From assembly GCA_015501055.1 (NCBI GenBank), contig JADNYV010000025.1, positions 1-64,000 on the forward strand: a DNA stretch of 64,000 nt, in the 5' to 3' direction. The position numbers and the translations under genes are program-made. A model generated the notes under the pieces. That model did not search any database, was not told the origin of the DNA, and was given only the letters and a program-made list of their open reading frames with translations. How positions within the stretch are numbered: position 1 is the stretch's first letter; each line of letters starts with the position of its first letter. This document shows, one piece after another, positions 1 through 10,652 of the stretch. This DNA is from Mucidula mucida (Eukaryota; Basidiomycota; Agaricomycetes; Agaricales; Physalacriaceae).

Positions 1-133
1 TATGAATCGCCATATTTTCACATTTTCACATCTTATCATATCTTATCGGGAGCCTTGTCTTATCAACCAACGGACCGTTTCATCATCTGTTTCGTCACTG
101 ATCATACCCCTTTCATTACCGAAGCCGTACTCA

Positions 134-529
134 TGTTGGACACATGTCCAACACATGGATGACATCATACATGCCGATACCTCATGGACTCCCTATTGTA
201 TACACACCGCCGACACTCGTAGCACACATGGTTGTTTCAGTATTATTACTTACATGCAGTCACCACTCGTATTTAATGGTTTCACGGACTAGTAGCATAC
301 AACACTGGGTCAAGGGCGTGGAGCATCCCTAGTGGAAACGCGTATGGACAAGGAGCTTCAAACACAGACTTACTAGTATATAAGCAGTAGTGTAGTATCA
401 TTGTACTTTAGTTCCGATCTCGTTTATACACCTGGCCTAGCCTAGTCTTACAAACGCGAACGCTTTCTTCCTTAGTTTCTTGCTGTGGTACCTGGTTGAG
501 TCTCGTGGCTTAGTCAGTCGCTAACAGCA
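134..529. repeat. possible solo LTR (weak)
   Basis: The segment opens with TGTTGGACA, an imperfect hairpin with the following TGTCCAACA, and closes with CTAACA, so it has TG...CA ends of the LTR kind. A TATA-like motif lies near 377. I see no target-site duplication and no second LTR in the window, so this is only a suggestion. No gene is visible in 1-700. Confidence 0.2.
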
Positions 530-804
530 GACCATTGTTGGGCCCTCAACTAGATATCTTGTAGGGAGAGGGTGTCCTCAGGGTGAATGGCAGGGAGGAG
601 GTCACATTTTTTGGGATCCAAATACAGACTGGCACAATAGACAGGACAATGCGCGATCATAGCCAGGTACAGCCTCAACTGAAAGTGAATTGAGCACGGA
701 CCGAACGCAGAAATGCGCGGATGTGTGGCAGGCGCGCTGAGCAAGCGGGGGGTGCGGATGCATCCATATCTGGCTATACCCGGGGATTCTCAAAAATGCC
801 GGAC

Positions 805-993
805 TCACGGCATTCCTCACGGCAGCGATGAGCAGTGTAAATTCACGCTCTATCTATTTTTATTGAGGAATGTGCTGCCCCGGGAATATGTGGCGCAACC
901 TGGATGAGCGGGGCGGGAGCGGTACATCCGGATTTGGAAGTGCCGTGATTTCACGGCAATGAGCGGTGACTGGTCGCATCCGGCATCACGGCA
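805..993. repeat. cluster of five TCACGGCA octamers
   Basis: The octamer TCACGGCA occurs at 805-812, 817-824, 951-958 and 986-993, and inverted at 941-948. The 941-958 pair makes a near-perfect palindrome with a 2-bp spacer. Such clusters are typical of subterminal transposase-binding repeats or of a dense transcription-factor site array. No coding gene is visible around it. Confidence 0.5.
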
Positions 994-1054
994 CAATCAC
1001 AACAGCTACGGCGCCCGCCCGCTACACCCGCCACCCGCTAAATAAGGCAGGGTG

Positions 1055-1178
1055 TTGTATTATAATACTCACCCGCTTGTATTATAATAAGTACCCGCCA
1101 CTGGGGGTGCTCTTAATTAGAGCCTGTATTGTAATACGATGCCCTCTTATTAGAGTGCTGTATTATATTATAGGTACA
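1055..1178. repeat. imperfect AT-rich tandem repeat
   Basis: About four degenerate copies of a 21-22 bp unit are seen, each containing a TGTATTATAATA-like palindromic core. The first two, at 1055-1076 and 1077-1098, are nearly identical. The array abuts the point where the tyrosine recombinase frame of the adjacent retroelement loses similarity, so it may mark the breakpoint that truncated the element. Confidence 0.45.
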
Positions 1179-1973
1179 GCATAGGGTGGCTTTTCTCAGC
1201 GCCCGCAGATGAACCAATGTCACCGGACCACGAGGAGGACGCTTGAACTTGACACCCTCCTTCAAGGCTGTCCTCAGGACCAGAGGAACCCAGTCTTCCT
1301 TGCCATACCAAGGCGCCAGATTGAGCTTGTGCCAAAAAGCCAGACCACTAAGCCAGTTCTTGAGGCATGCATGTGAACGCGTACCAGACGCGGACGCCAT
1401 GAACGCTGCCAGAAGAGGAACCGAAGCAGGCATACACAACGATTCTGGAATACCATGCAAGTCGCAAAATTGTGTATATCACAACAAGCCGGCACTGTAC
1501 GAGCTGAGCGAGTCCGGGACCAGAGATCCTGCCAACTTGGAGAAAATCAATGCTTGAAGTGCCGGCGAGATAACCGCATCGCACTCTTCCATTGCTAACC
1601 GCGAGTATGGTGTCGTCCACATAAATGGTCGACAATTTGCAGAGACAGGTGGGCGAAATGGACTTGGATCATATCTGTCAGCCTCCCGCGGCCTGCGCGC
1701 CTTGGTGGGCGGTATAGCCAACGAAGCAGCCAGACGAACGTCCCGCAAAGTGTCCTCCATGTCTGCAGTAGGAAAGATGGAGGAGGGAGTTGGGAAGATC
1801 AATGCCTGTGCTGGCGGCAGCGCGCGCGCTTGGACTCTGGCAGCTGGCGGGAAAGGAGATCCGGCGACTTGAACCTCGCGTGAACGCCGGACGACAAACG
1901 ATGATCTTGCCATAGGAGCGGGACGCGGGCCTGATGAGATGAACAGAGATCTGTTTGGATGCGACATAATCAT
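1113..1973 (-). pseudogene. tyrosine recombinase of the DIRS element, 3'-truncated
   Basis: The reading frame starts MIMSHPNRS at 1973 and reaches the SAM-like core-binding domain (SLSSYSAGLL, then YTQFCDLHGIP, then LSGLAFWHKLNLAPWYG). A TGA at 1479-1481 interrupts it, where related elements usually have Arg; CGA to TGA would be a single C-to-T change. Similarity stops near 1190, before the catalytic Arg/His/Tyr part. This enzyme family inserts circular cDNA in DIRS elements. The copy cannot be functional. Confidence 0.7.
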
Positions 1974-2029
1974 GGGCGGGAGCAAAAGACGCGAATGTCT
2001 CAGCCTTGCGAAACGGTCACACACATAAA

Positions 2030-2042
2030 CCCTAACCCTAAC
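2030..2042. repeat. short telomere-like CCCTAA tract
   Basis: CCCTAACCCTAAC, two units of the TTAGGG telomere repeat, lies just upstream of the recombinase frame of the DIRS element. It is too short to indicate a telomere. Confidence 0.5.
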
Positions 2043-2227
2043 ATTCTTGAGGCATACACATTTGAACAGAAAATATGACATTGGACAGCACCGGTGAGCA
2101 TAAATGAGCACAATACTATTACGAGCGAGCATACACACATAACAGGCAAGCATATAAAAATTTACAACCCTCACTCGTTCTAAGAGAACCATCAGTGCCG
2201 ACCCCGCCAAAAATATACAACGTTAAC

Positions 2228-4507
2228 TCACCACGCATCCATCAGAACACTCGAGAGCTCAATGGGGAGCTCAAACGAACGAGTAAGACGCATGTCCGAA
2301 GGAAAAATGCCCCGTAAAACAGAATCCGCCGGGTTGTCTGCTGACGCCACATAAATAAACGACGGTGTAATACCGTGTTCTGCGAGAACCTCGTATGTGC
2401 GCCGGACACTGAGATTCATCTCGGCATTGAGACTGCGACCCTTCGCATGAGCGCCAATGGCCCCGTTATTGTCCGAGTGCACCAGCAGACGTTGATTCCT
2501 GAAACCAAGTTGCGCCAAGAAGTAGGCGAGTATCTCCAGAGCCACGGTCTCCAACCAGCCAATGCTCCTGCCCGGCATCTTCCAAGTGTCGGTAAGTCGG
2601 AAAGCATACCATTGCCGTCCAATAACAATCCCTATACCCCACGATGTCGAGGCATCTACATAGATGTGTAGATCTTACAGTGGCGGAAGAGGTTCGAGCC
2701 GGCGAAAGACAAGAGGGTCTGAGAGTCGCTGTTCCCACCAAATCAAAACATCTTTGACGGGGCATGGGATGTGCAGCACCGCATGCTCCGACTTGAAAAC
2801 TGCGATGAACCTGGAAATTGCAGGCAACCGAGAAGAACCATCCCGATAAACAAACGTCACGTGGAAGAGCGAGCCATGAATCTCCTGGACCTGCAGGAGT
2901 GTAACCGTCTTGTGCGCTATAAAATCCTGAACGCGCCTCAGAAACTTTAGGCGCTTCTCCCGCGGAAGTGAGACTCGGCGCCGCCGAAGATCCCAGTGGA
3001 AGCCAATGAAGACAATCTCCTCGACGAAATCCTTGCCCGTCTTCGTCGGATGCCATGGAATGCGAAAGTCAGCAATCAGCGCCATGGATTCGTCTCGAGA
3101 GTAGCGATAGGTGCTGTCGTAAGCAAGGGAGAAAGGAATAAGAAAGCGAATGTTGATCATATCATCCTCATATTTCAGAATGAGACCGTCGGGCGTCCAA
3201 ATAATATTCCAGACACGAACGGCGGCATTAGCGATCTGACCTGAGTTGCTGCTGGCGGTGGCGAGTCCAAATGGGTGAACGTGATCGATGTAGAAGAAAC
3301 CTTCAAATTCGACGACAAGATAGGGTTTGTGGTCAGGGTGAACGGGACAAGTCCGATGAAAGGATTCAATGTCAAACTGACAAGCCTGAATTCCATCAGA
3401 CGCCGATGCAATCTGGCAACCAGATTAGCGACATGAAATACAACCAAACCCAAAATGGGCGCGCTCCATGAGCAAAAAAGCGCGACCCATGGTACAACGC
3501 AGCCCCATGGGCGCCAAACATATGCCCAACGGCGGTAGAGAAATCAGACTCACCACGTCTTCAACATTCTGCGCCATATCAAAATGAGTGGGAAAGAGCT
3601 CCTTCTCGACAAAGCTGTTCACCGAGCCAGCGCCCGAGAACTTGTCGCCCTTAGAGAGATTGCGGCATACTCTGAGCTTGGGCGGCAGATCAGGTCCACG
3701 ATCCTGTTCTGCGACAATAAGCGGTGAGGCATAGAACGGCCCCCGAAGAATCCGTTCCGCCTCCTCACGAGTATACGGACCCGACATACGACCAGCGTCG
3801 AGTTCCGTCTGAATGTACGCGCGCACAGCCTCTGGGTGCTGGTCAACCGACGGGTGGTTAGGGATGATGATAGTAGATACGAGAGCAGGGAGACGAGCAA
3901 TAGGGAAACCATTCTTCAGATTTTCGACAAGGTCAGGAAATTTGTGTTGAATGCCGTGATCCTCCAACGCGCATTCAAAAGCATCCGCGTTGTAAGGAGT
4001 GACAACCGCATTATAAATGAAAGAGTCTTCAGGGAGAGAGTCAGGCAGTGGCGAGCGATGAACAATAGATTCTGAGATGTTCGAGTATATTAGACCGGAC
4101 GAGCGAGCAGCGGAAGGTGAAGCAGAGGCGAAAGCATCCTCGATAGCAGTATGTATAGTTTGTGGGCCGAAGGACGCACCTCCCGTGCTAGGTGTGTGGG
4201 GTGCGCGGACACGCAGGGTCTCTGGTGCCAGCGCTGTGGTTGCCTCCACAGAGGCTGCAGACGTGGATGACATCACGCTGGTGGATCTTGGAACATCCAG
4301 AGGGAAGGTTGAAGAAAAGACAGACGTTCTTGATGGCTCCGCAAAATGCCCTGGCAGTGTAGAGAGAACCGTCTCGGTTTTCGATGAAGAATGGAGAGCC
4401 GTCCGGAAAGGAAGTGATGGCCGGCGGGTGATCCTTATTGAGGTGGTTGCCGCCACAGATGATACAAACGGGTGGGAGGCGCGCGCGAAAAGCATCCGAA
4501 GGAGCAC
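2228..4507 (-). pseudogene. RT-RNase H polyprotein of the DIRS element, interrupted
   Basis: The frame carries an RT palm motif A (FDIESFHRT), a later HPFGLATAS block and a KYEDD box (near 3160-3180) equivalent to YxDD. An RNase H domain follows, with YVDASTSWGIGI, VHSDNNGAIG and SADNPADSVLRG. All parts lie in one frame but are broken by TAA at 3425-3427 and TAA at 2675-2677. It would copy the element RNA into DNA if intact. The frame overlaps the end of gag and stops just before the recombinase. The domain assignment is firm; activity is excluded by the stops unless they are read through. Confidence 0.8.
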
Positions 4508-5653
4508 CAGGACGTGAAGCCGGCGCAGACGTGCGTGGTACCTTGGCCAAGCGCGTGTCCGCAGAAGATGATGGGGAAGCAGGGCGCTTCGTCGACGAGA
4601 TCAACAACCCCGCCGCCTTATCCGCACGAAACCTGTCCAACGCACCCGCCACACCAATCTTCCAGTCCATCAGATCAAAGCGCATCGCTCGAACCAGGAT
4701 CTTGTTCCGGTTCTCGCGCTCCCAAGCATACCAGTATGGATACGAGTGCTCAAAGCTGGTCAGAGAGAAAACATACTCAATGTGCGCCTCCAATTCCTTG
4801 GCAAAAGAGAAACCGCTCGCGCCAACCTTCGACATGCGCCAAACGGCGGTCAACATATTCTCCAGAGAGCCTGCTTGTAGCCCGCCGCTGTAACGCAGGA
4901 CCAGTCAGAGTCCTTACCCCAAATCTTTGCCATCTCGACCAGATTGACAATAGTCACCTTTCTCGGGTCGGGCTCAGCGACCGACCGCATCGGAGTAATA
5001 TCCTTGGTGACCAAAAGGCGCGGGTCAGAGAAGATTGAATCAAGCTTGTCGTCCGTCCAAAAATGAATGTCAGGAATCTGACCTGCACGAAAAGACTGTA
5101 AGTAGGATTCGGGGATGGGTGTCTTCGCGTTCCCGAACTTATCGTATATGATGGACGAGGGCGGCGCCCACGAGTTGTCAATGGGAATGCCCTCCTTCTC
5201 CCTTTTCTTCCTGAGCTCTTTCTCCTTCTTCTCCACCTCCTTCAATTGTGCGCGTTCCTCATCAATCTCCCTGCGCACAAACAGCGGAATCGGACCCGAC
5301 TCTCTTACCATGTCGTCGGAGCGAACAAGCTCCTCCAATTCCTCCTCGGTGTACGAGAAGTACGGCTTGAGAGGTAGGCCGACGTCGAGAGCCGGGTCGG
5401 CCCCAGCATCCATCTGGCAGAGCCTGGTGTCCGCAATGGAGGCCAGATTGTGCGCCTCCGCTGCCACATTCAAACGATGCCTATGGGAAACAGGGATGAA
5501 AAAATTTTCGACAGAATCAGGAAGCTTGCAAAAGAAATCATAGTCGAAATCCGCTGGCAACGGCGGAAAAGCATTGGCGTTGGGGAGCCTCGGATGACGG
5601 GGAAAGAAACCCGAAGGAACCACCCCAGTGGGCAGAGGAAGCTGGTAAGCCAT
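4188..5653 (-). CDS. Gag-like protein of the DIRS element (frameshifted)
   Basis: This is the first gene of the element. The ATG at 5653 begins MAYQLPLPTG. A charged coiled-coil stretch rich in Glu and Lys lies mid-protein. Near the end there are two cysteine motifs, CIICGGNHLNKDH and CSLCGGNHSAGTRDPAC, of the CxxCxxxH type expected for nucleic-acid binding by Gag. The frame breaks at about 4850-4860. One extra C in a CT-rich run would join the two halves (QAL then ENMLTAVWRM). The end overlaps the following pol frame. Function is inferred from position and cysteine motifs only. Confidence 0.6.
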
Positions 5654-6403
5654 GCCGAGAGGTAAAGTTCGAAAATTCCACTGGAAATGCGGAGGAAAAC
5701 GCGTTGAGGATACGCAGATGGACGCGCAAAAGCAAAAGAGCAAAGCGCGCCCAACGCCGACAGTGCTTACATGATTCCCCAACGTGTCGGACCGACTGTA
5801 CCGGTTAGGCACTTGCCGGCTCTGCGTTCTCTCACTTGATTGACTTACTTATCTATTGCTTAGACTTGTTCGTGCCTCACGTAGTCCAAGCTAGCACCCA
5901 AATGGTGGACGGCGTCCTCATTCTCAATCGAGCCGCCAAGGTAGTTGAAGGTCCCATCGTAGTAGACTCTGGTTCGTCGCCTATTGTGACCTGTCTGACC
6001 GTGCGTAATCGATTCGTAGCATTGTTGATCGCGTGCTGTCCCCGTCATATCAAGAATGGGAGTCGGAAAACATTACCCATATCTCTCAGACCTTTATTCC
6101 TGGATCCTGTTCGAATCCAGCGCTACCATACTGCTGAAAAAGCCTTGTACTTGCCGAGATTAAATTAGTGGTCGGGTGAATAGCAAGTGGATCTGTACAA
6201 TTGTTGTTAGTAGCCTGTAGCGCTGCATGGCAAAATGCCCAGATAAGCCGGTCAGCAGCGGGCAGCAGTTACCTATTCCCAATCATACTGTAAGAGACAC
6301 ACGGGGAGTTCCACATAGAGTCATGCGCGTAGCTGAGCCAGGTGAAGATGAGCATCGGTAATTTTCACGACCAGCAGAGACTCAAAAAAGATGTGACCCT
6401 AAC
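5654..6403. other. intergenic, no gene seen
   Basis: This stretch between the DIRS gag start and the inverted-repeat transposon holds no convincing coding frame. A B-box-like TGTTCGAATCC at about 6109 does not sit in a foldable tRNA. The 5' terminus of the DIRS element may lie here but I cannot define it. Confidence 0.4.
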
Positions 6404-7481
6404 TACCGTTGCCGAGACGTTCATGGTCTGTTTTCGGCGACATTACCTGGGCCTGCCGTCCGGAGACCCAGGTCAGCTACTGTCCCGCCAACCCCAGTGC
6501 CGACCCAGCGCCAACCTCAGCATAATCGGGCGCCAGTCCAATGAACGCAGGGCACGCCGAGGTGTTTCAGACGTGTTGAGATCTCCTACCACTGGGTGAC
6601 CTCCCCATCTTAATGCTCAACCTATTCCAGTCAGTGCCCACGGCGCGTCCTGTCCTCTCATGAGTGGCGTTTTCTAATTTCCGCGCTCTCTTCATTCCAC
6701 ATCCTCAACGCATATCGGCATCATACTATTTTGTGGCTATGTGTTCTTAACCTTTTTCAAGCACTTCACATATATGTACTAAGTACTTATAGCTTAACCT
6801 CCTTATTGTTTGAGAGTTTCTCTGATTGTTGAGTTTATGCAAGGATGATTGTTAAGTGAGTGCATATATTCCTCTTACTAAACATACTGGCAGCACTCAC
6901 ACATCTCCACCTTACTTAGGTCAGAAATAACATGTTGTGTCAAGGACTCGAGGCTAATCCTCTTTGAGTGGCTTCAATCATGTGAGTGTTTCTCTCTTGC
7001 ATTCACGATATCGCGTGCGCGCGTGTTTGGCGCTCATCCTACCTGTCTTTGGCGCTTTCTCATTCCGCGGACGCGACACGGATCTTCCTGGAGTGTCCTC
7101 GGCGCGTTTGCTATGCATACTTAGCATACTCCGTTGCTGTATGTTCTTCCAGTGCTGCCCCGAACTTGAGACAACTCACAAGCACGTTGTCAAGACCCGC
7201 CCATAACTGTACTTAGTTCGTCTCACCTTGTCTCTCTAGAAGATGCTCTCCTTTCCTTTGTTCAATTTCTTCATCCACCCTTGCGAAACAAGTCTGTCAC
7301 AATGTATTGGTATGGAGGTTGTATGGAGGAGAGCTTGTTTTTTGTCCTGCTCTGAATGCAAGACAATCATTTTCGTGCGGGATGGCGGGGCTTGGGCGGG
7401 GGCCATGCCATTACCTAGGGTCCGGACGGTAGGCCCAGGTAATGTCGCCGAAAACAGACCATGAACGTCTCGGCAACGGTA
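6404..7481. mobile_element. non-autonomous DNA transposon with 61-bp TIRs
   Basis: Positions 6404-6464 and 7421-7481 are inverted copies, with one mismatch in 61 bp; the tips read TACCGTTGCCGAGACG. The hexamer CCTAAC flanks both ends (6398-6403 and 7482-7487), consistent with a target-site duplication; a TA duplication is the alternative because the tips begin with TA. The roughly 950-bp interior has only short frames with no transposase motif. It is therefore a deletion derivative or large MITE that needs a transposase from elsewhere. Its right end is 29 bp before the F-box gene start codon. Confidence 0.8.
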
Positions 7482-7510
7482 CCTAACCCCAGACTGTGAT
7501 CACCTTGTCA

Positions 7511-8995
7511 ATGACTCTCACCTTTGAAACCCTTCCCGTTGAGTTGATTGCTGAGATTTTTTCCGAGCTCGATCTGGAAACACTTATAAAAGTGTCCTAT
7601 CTGTCGCGCAGAATCCATGCCATCTGCTCCGACTCGTCGTTGAACCCGTGGCGGCGACCCATTCTGCGCAATCTTCGCGCCGCCAGCTACGAGCCCTGCC
7701 TCAAGCACCTCAGCGTCCGCTCGACTGTCCCCCGCCAGAACTGGCACGAGATTCTCAGTCTGGCGACCCCATCTTTCATTCTCTTTGACGCTACACTGCC
7801 CAATCTTAAAGCCGCGGACTGGGAGGAATGCTTTAGTCGTCGCTTTCTGCCGGGATGGAAAAAGTGGAAGAAGGACGCGTCATGGAAAGAGGCATACCTC
7901 AAGTTTGTTCTCCGATTCATCTTCCCTGTCTCGCTGCCAACTCCGAATCTAAGGATGCTGCACCGCGTCTGGCATCGCAGTCAGACTTCTTGTACCGCCG
8001 ACGAATCGTGGACCAAGTCAGCTCTTGCTTGTCTTACGTTGCTTTGTATGCGATCTAATAGCATGGTGCAGATACATCGTGTTGAACCGCAACGGTTCGG
8101 CCAACGAATTAGACGCCTCGTCCCGCAACTTCAATCCCATGGCCCTCTTCAACGAAATGAAGTAACAACTTTTTGTTCCCTGTCGTCTCCACCTTATGAC
8201 TCTATCAAGGCTTCAAAGCAATCTCGCTCACCTGGAAACGCGGATTCGCGTATGTCGTTATTGTTTAGAGTGCCATGTTCTCAATACAAATCACAGCTCG
8301 TTACCACAATTGCGGACGTCCGTATTCTGGCATTCGGAACTTTACATCGACCCCGAAGTACTCTAATGGTGAACCCCAACGCCCACATGTTCCTCCACCC
8401 TCCAGGGATCGACATGGAAGAGAGTGACATTAAGCGTCGGATTTCTCGGATAGACCATCTTGTTACCGATCATGGCGTCTACCCCATGAATGGTGGCGGG
8501 CCATTAGTTGAAAATCATCACGATCGTGGGTCGGCTTTTTGTTCACTTGTTCTACTTTGGTCTTATTCTTGTGCCTCAGAAATCGTTCACCATGCTCCGG
8601 ATTATGATATCTACGAACCGATGTTACATCCCCTGCCAGCCCCCTCGCATGCCAACTACCCTTGGTATACACCTGGGGGTGGCGACAAGCGCTGGTTGGG
8701 ATCCGGGGAAGACGAAGAGGAAGGGCTTTGTTGGGTCGGCTGTTTGATGTCAGCGCGCCCCTTCATCCCTTTGGATGGCAAGGCTGATCACGTCCATAGG
8801 ATTGTTACGCAAATTATAAGCTCAAAGACACATGAAGCCTCGGACGATTGGTTGCCCTTACAAGATCTTGACTTGGTACTAGGTCCTGGTAGACAACAAT
8901 ATTCATCCTTTACGTGGAGCGATTTCGCTGCAATCGCACCTTGGATGGATGAAAGGCTCACAAACAAGATCGACGGACCTGGCCTGGGTATCTAG
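7511..8995 (+). CDS. F-box protein
   Basis: Six exons: 7511-7902, 7954-8016, 8072-8161, 8210-8249, 8297-8525, 8580-8995. All phases agree and give 409 residues. The N-terminus (FETLPVELIAEIFSELDLE) is an F-box, the Skp1-binding adaptor of SCF ubiquitin ligases. The rest matches a conserved fungal F-box family in pattern: DESWTKYIVLNRNGSAN, SSRNFNP, LHRPRSTLMVNPNAHMF. Substrate is unknown. The five introns of 47-55 bp together are a multiple of three and leave one long open frame, so an intronless reading would look deceptively valid. The promoter has been displaced or replaced by the transposon ending at 7481. Confidence 0.85.
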   Translation: MTLTFETLPVELIAEIFSELDLETLIKVSYLSRRIHAICSDSSLNPWRRPILRNLRAASYEPCLKHLSVRSTVPRQNWHEILSLATPSFILFDATLPNLKAADWEECFSRRFLPGWKKWKKDASWKEAYLKFVLRFIFPVSLPTPNLRMLHRVWHRSQTSCTADESWTKSALACLTLLCMRSNSMVQIHRVEPQRFGQRIRRLVPQLQSHGPLQRNEVTTFCSLSSPPYDSIKASKQSRSPGNADSRMSLLFRVPCSQYKSQLVTTIADVRILAFGTLHRPRSTLMVNPNAHMFLHPPGIDMEESDIKRRISRIDHLVTDHGVYPMNGGGPLVENHHDRGSAFCSLVLLWSYSCASEIVHHAPDYDIYEPMLHPLPAPSHANYPWYTPGGGDKRWLGSGEDEEEGLCWVGCLMSARPFIPLDGKADHVHRIVTQIISSKTHEASDDWLPLQDLDLVLGPGRQQYSSFTWSDFAAIAPWMDERLTNKIDGPGLGI

Positions 8996-9522
8996 TGTGC
9001 GTCTTGAGATAATTGTCTTTTTTCAATAGTTTCCCTTGCAATTATGCACCGCCTGTCGCTCACGTCGGCAGTCGTATGGGCATTGTTCTCAATAACCACG
9101 TGTATAACTAAGGGAAGGAAGCCTTTGTCAACCCCAATGCAGCTTTCAGGTGAGACATCGCCTAAGAAAGAACAATCGGGCGGTTGCTCGCGTGGGTTTC
9201 TGTTTGAAATACCAAGTTCATTGTCTTTTTCTTTCCCCGGGCCTGATGACTTCCTTTTTCGTCGGCAGATACTTTGTTCATCACCTTCTGATGCCTTGTC
9301 CGTAGGGAGACAATAAGATTTACGGATATAATGTCCGCATCAAAGGCCTCTTTTGGTTCGTGTTCATTTTGTGTTAAAAGGTGTAAATCATATCCTAGAA
9401 TGACCCTCGTCTTCCCTACCTTCTCTTAAGACCACCACACTCTCTCATTATACCGACGTTGCTGGACATCGTTGACGAGCCGGATACCAACACCCTTATA
9501 ATTCTAATCACTCTAGACAGTC
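8996..9522. other. intergenic, no gene seen
   Basis: Between the F-box gene and the zinc-finger gene, a 90-residue frame at 9044-9316 has no recognisable domain and no clear splice partners. I leave it unannotated. Confidence 0.4.
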
Positions 9523-10652
9523 ATGGCCTCTGTGCGTATATCTATATCAAATCGGATTTACCACTGAACCACCTCCAGCAAGACTACGAATGTGGAAGCT
9601 GCAACTCTAGCTTCACCCGGAGAGGTGACCTCCAGCGACATGAGAGGACACATACCGGTCTCCGGTGGGTTGCGAATGACCACTCAATGTTCTCATCTCA
9701 CGCGCCACTAATACAGACCTCACAAGTGCCTGATATGCGGAAAGGCCTTTTCTCAGGCGTCCGGTCTAAAGACGCACACAAATATCCAGTTCGTCACTCT
9801 CACTTGGGTGTCGGGTCTACGCTGACTATTTCATCTAGCACCGGAAACATGCCCCATGTCTGTAGCTTTGCGACATGCAGGAAACGCTTCAAGGATCCTT
9901 CTTCGTGCGCGCGTCATATCAAGGAGAACATCTCAAGATCGAGCCGTACAAGTGCCCGAAGTGCGAGACATCGTCAGTGCATATAGTGTCCCTTCAAAGT
10001 ATTGCGTGCTGACCCTTTCTCCAGGATCAAGCGCCGCGCTGCTTTCAAGCAACATCTCGAGAAGAAGCATGGCATGGACGCTACGGATGCTGTCGTTGAT
10101 ATTTACGGCGATAGGACGCATTCGCGCCGTCGCCGTACTACCGCCTCCCACTCTCAGGCTTCTTCGAGCAGTAGCTCTCGCTCCGAGGAACATCCTAAGG
10201 AGATGCGCCTTCCTACCGCCTCTCTTACACAATGTACGTCCCATTTGCAGCTTCCGTACCTCTTGTCGCTTACTTTTCCACTAGACCAACCCGAGACCAA
10301 TGTGATGCCCGACTTCAACAACGACTATACTGATTTACACGTACCTTACGACAACGCATACGGTGGATCGCTTGGGTTCGACCACCACGCGCAGCTCTAT
10401 CACCTTCCCGGCTCACGACCTTCCTCGACGCCCCCTTCCCTCACCTTTTCGCACTCGCAGAGTCCATCCCCCGTGCCGTCTTGTTACACGACGCCGACTG
10501 TTGCTCCAATCAATCTCCCGATGATTGGCGAGATGCCTGACGTCTTTGATCCCAGGATGTTGGGCCCCTTCAGCAACATGGACTACGGGTCGATGAAGGG
10601 CAGCGACCTGATGTTATCCCACAATGGCTGGTCCAACTCATTGTTCTTCTGA
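9523..10652 (+). CDS. C2H2 zinc-finger transcription factor (one frameshift)
   Basis: Exons 9523-9531, 9579-9664, 9717-9788, 9839-9972, 10025-10233 and 10285-10652 give about 292 residues. Fingers in order: CNSSFTRRGDLQRHERTH, CLICGKAFSQASGLKTH, CSFATCRKRFKDPSSCARH and a fourth CPKC...H..H finger. Linkers HTGLRPHKC and HTGNMPHVC are classical. The C-terminal half is Ser/Pro-rich with DVFDPRMLGPFSNMDYG and probably acts in activation or repression. One base is missing between the two histidines of finger three (about 9925): an extra G would restore the frame and fit the downstream splice phase. Nuclear DNA binding is expected; targets are unknown. Confidence 0.75.

Larger units (their letters stand above)
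1113..5653 (-). mobile_element. decayed DIRS-type (tyrosine recombinase) retroelement
   Basis: Three adjacent minus-strand coding blocks occur in the order gag-like, reverse transcriptase plus RNase H, and tyrosine recombinase core-binding domain. That order, with a recombinase instead of a DDE integrase, is the DIRS/YR retroelement layout known from basidiomycetes. The copy is inactive by inspection: in-frame stops interrupt RT-RNase H and recombinase, gag is frameshifted near 4856, and the catalytic half of the recombinase is missing. I could not identify the inverted terminal repeats or the exact outer limits. Confidence 0.8.

Noticed and set aside
64..1460. Several 60-115 codon frames on both strands at the left end
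   Set aside because: Apart from the recombinase remnant after about 1190 they show no domain, splice partner or protein-like composition.
6095..6130. B-box-like TGTTCGAATCC suggesting a tRNA
   Set aside because: The T-stem does not pair in the tRNA register and no acceptor, D or anticodon arm could be drawn upstream.
7496..8995. One uninterrupted 499-codon reading of the F-box gene
   Set aside because: It begins at GTG and includes five GT-AG introns whose removal restores conserved protein sequence; their summed length keeps the frame by coincidence.
9044..9316. 90-codon frame after the F-box gene with a hydrophobic start
   Set aside because: The hydrophobic start is short, the rest is unlike known secreted proteins, and it lies in the 3' region of the F-box gene.
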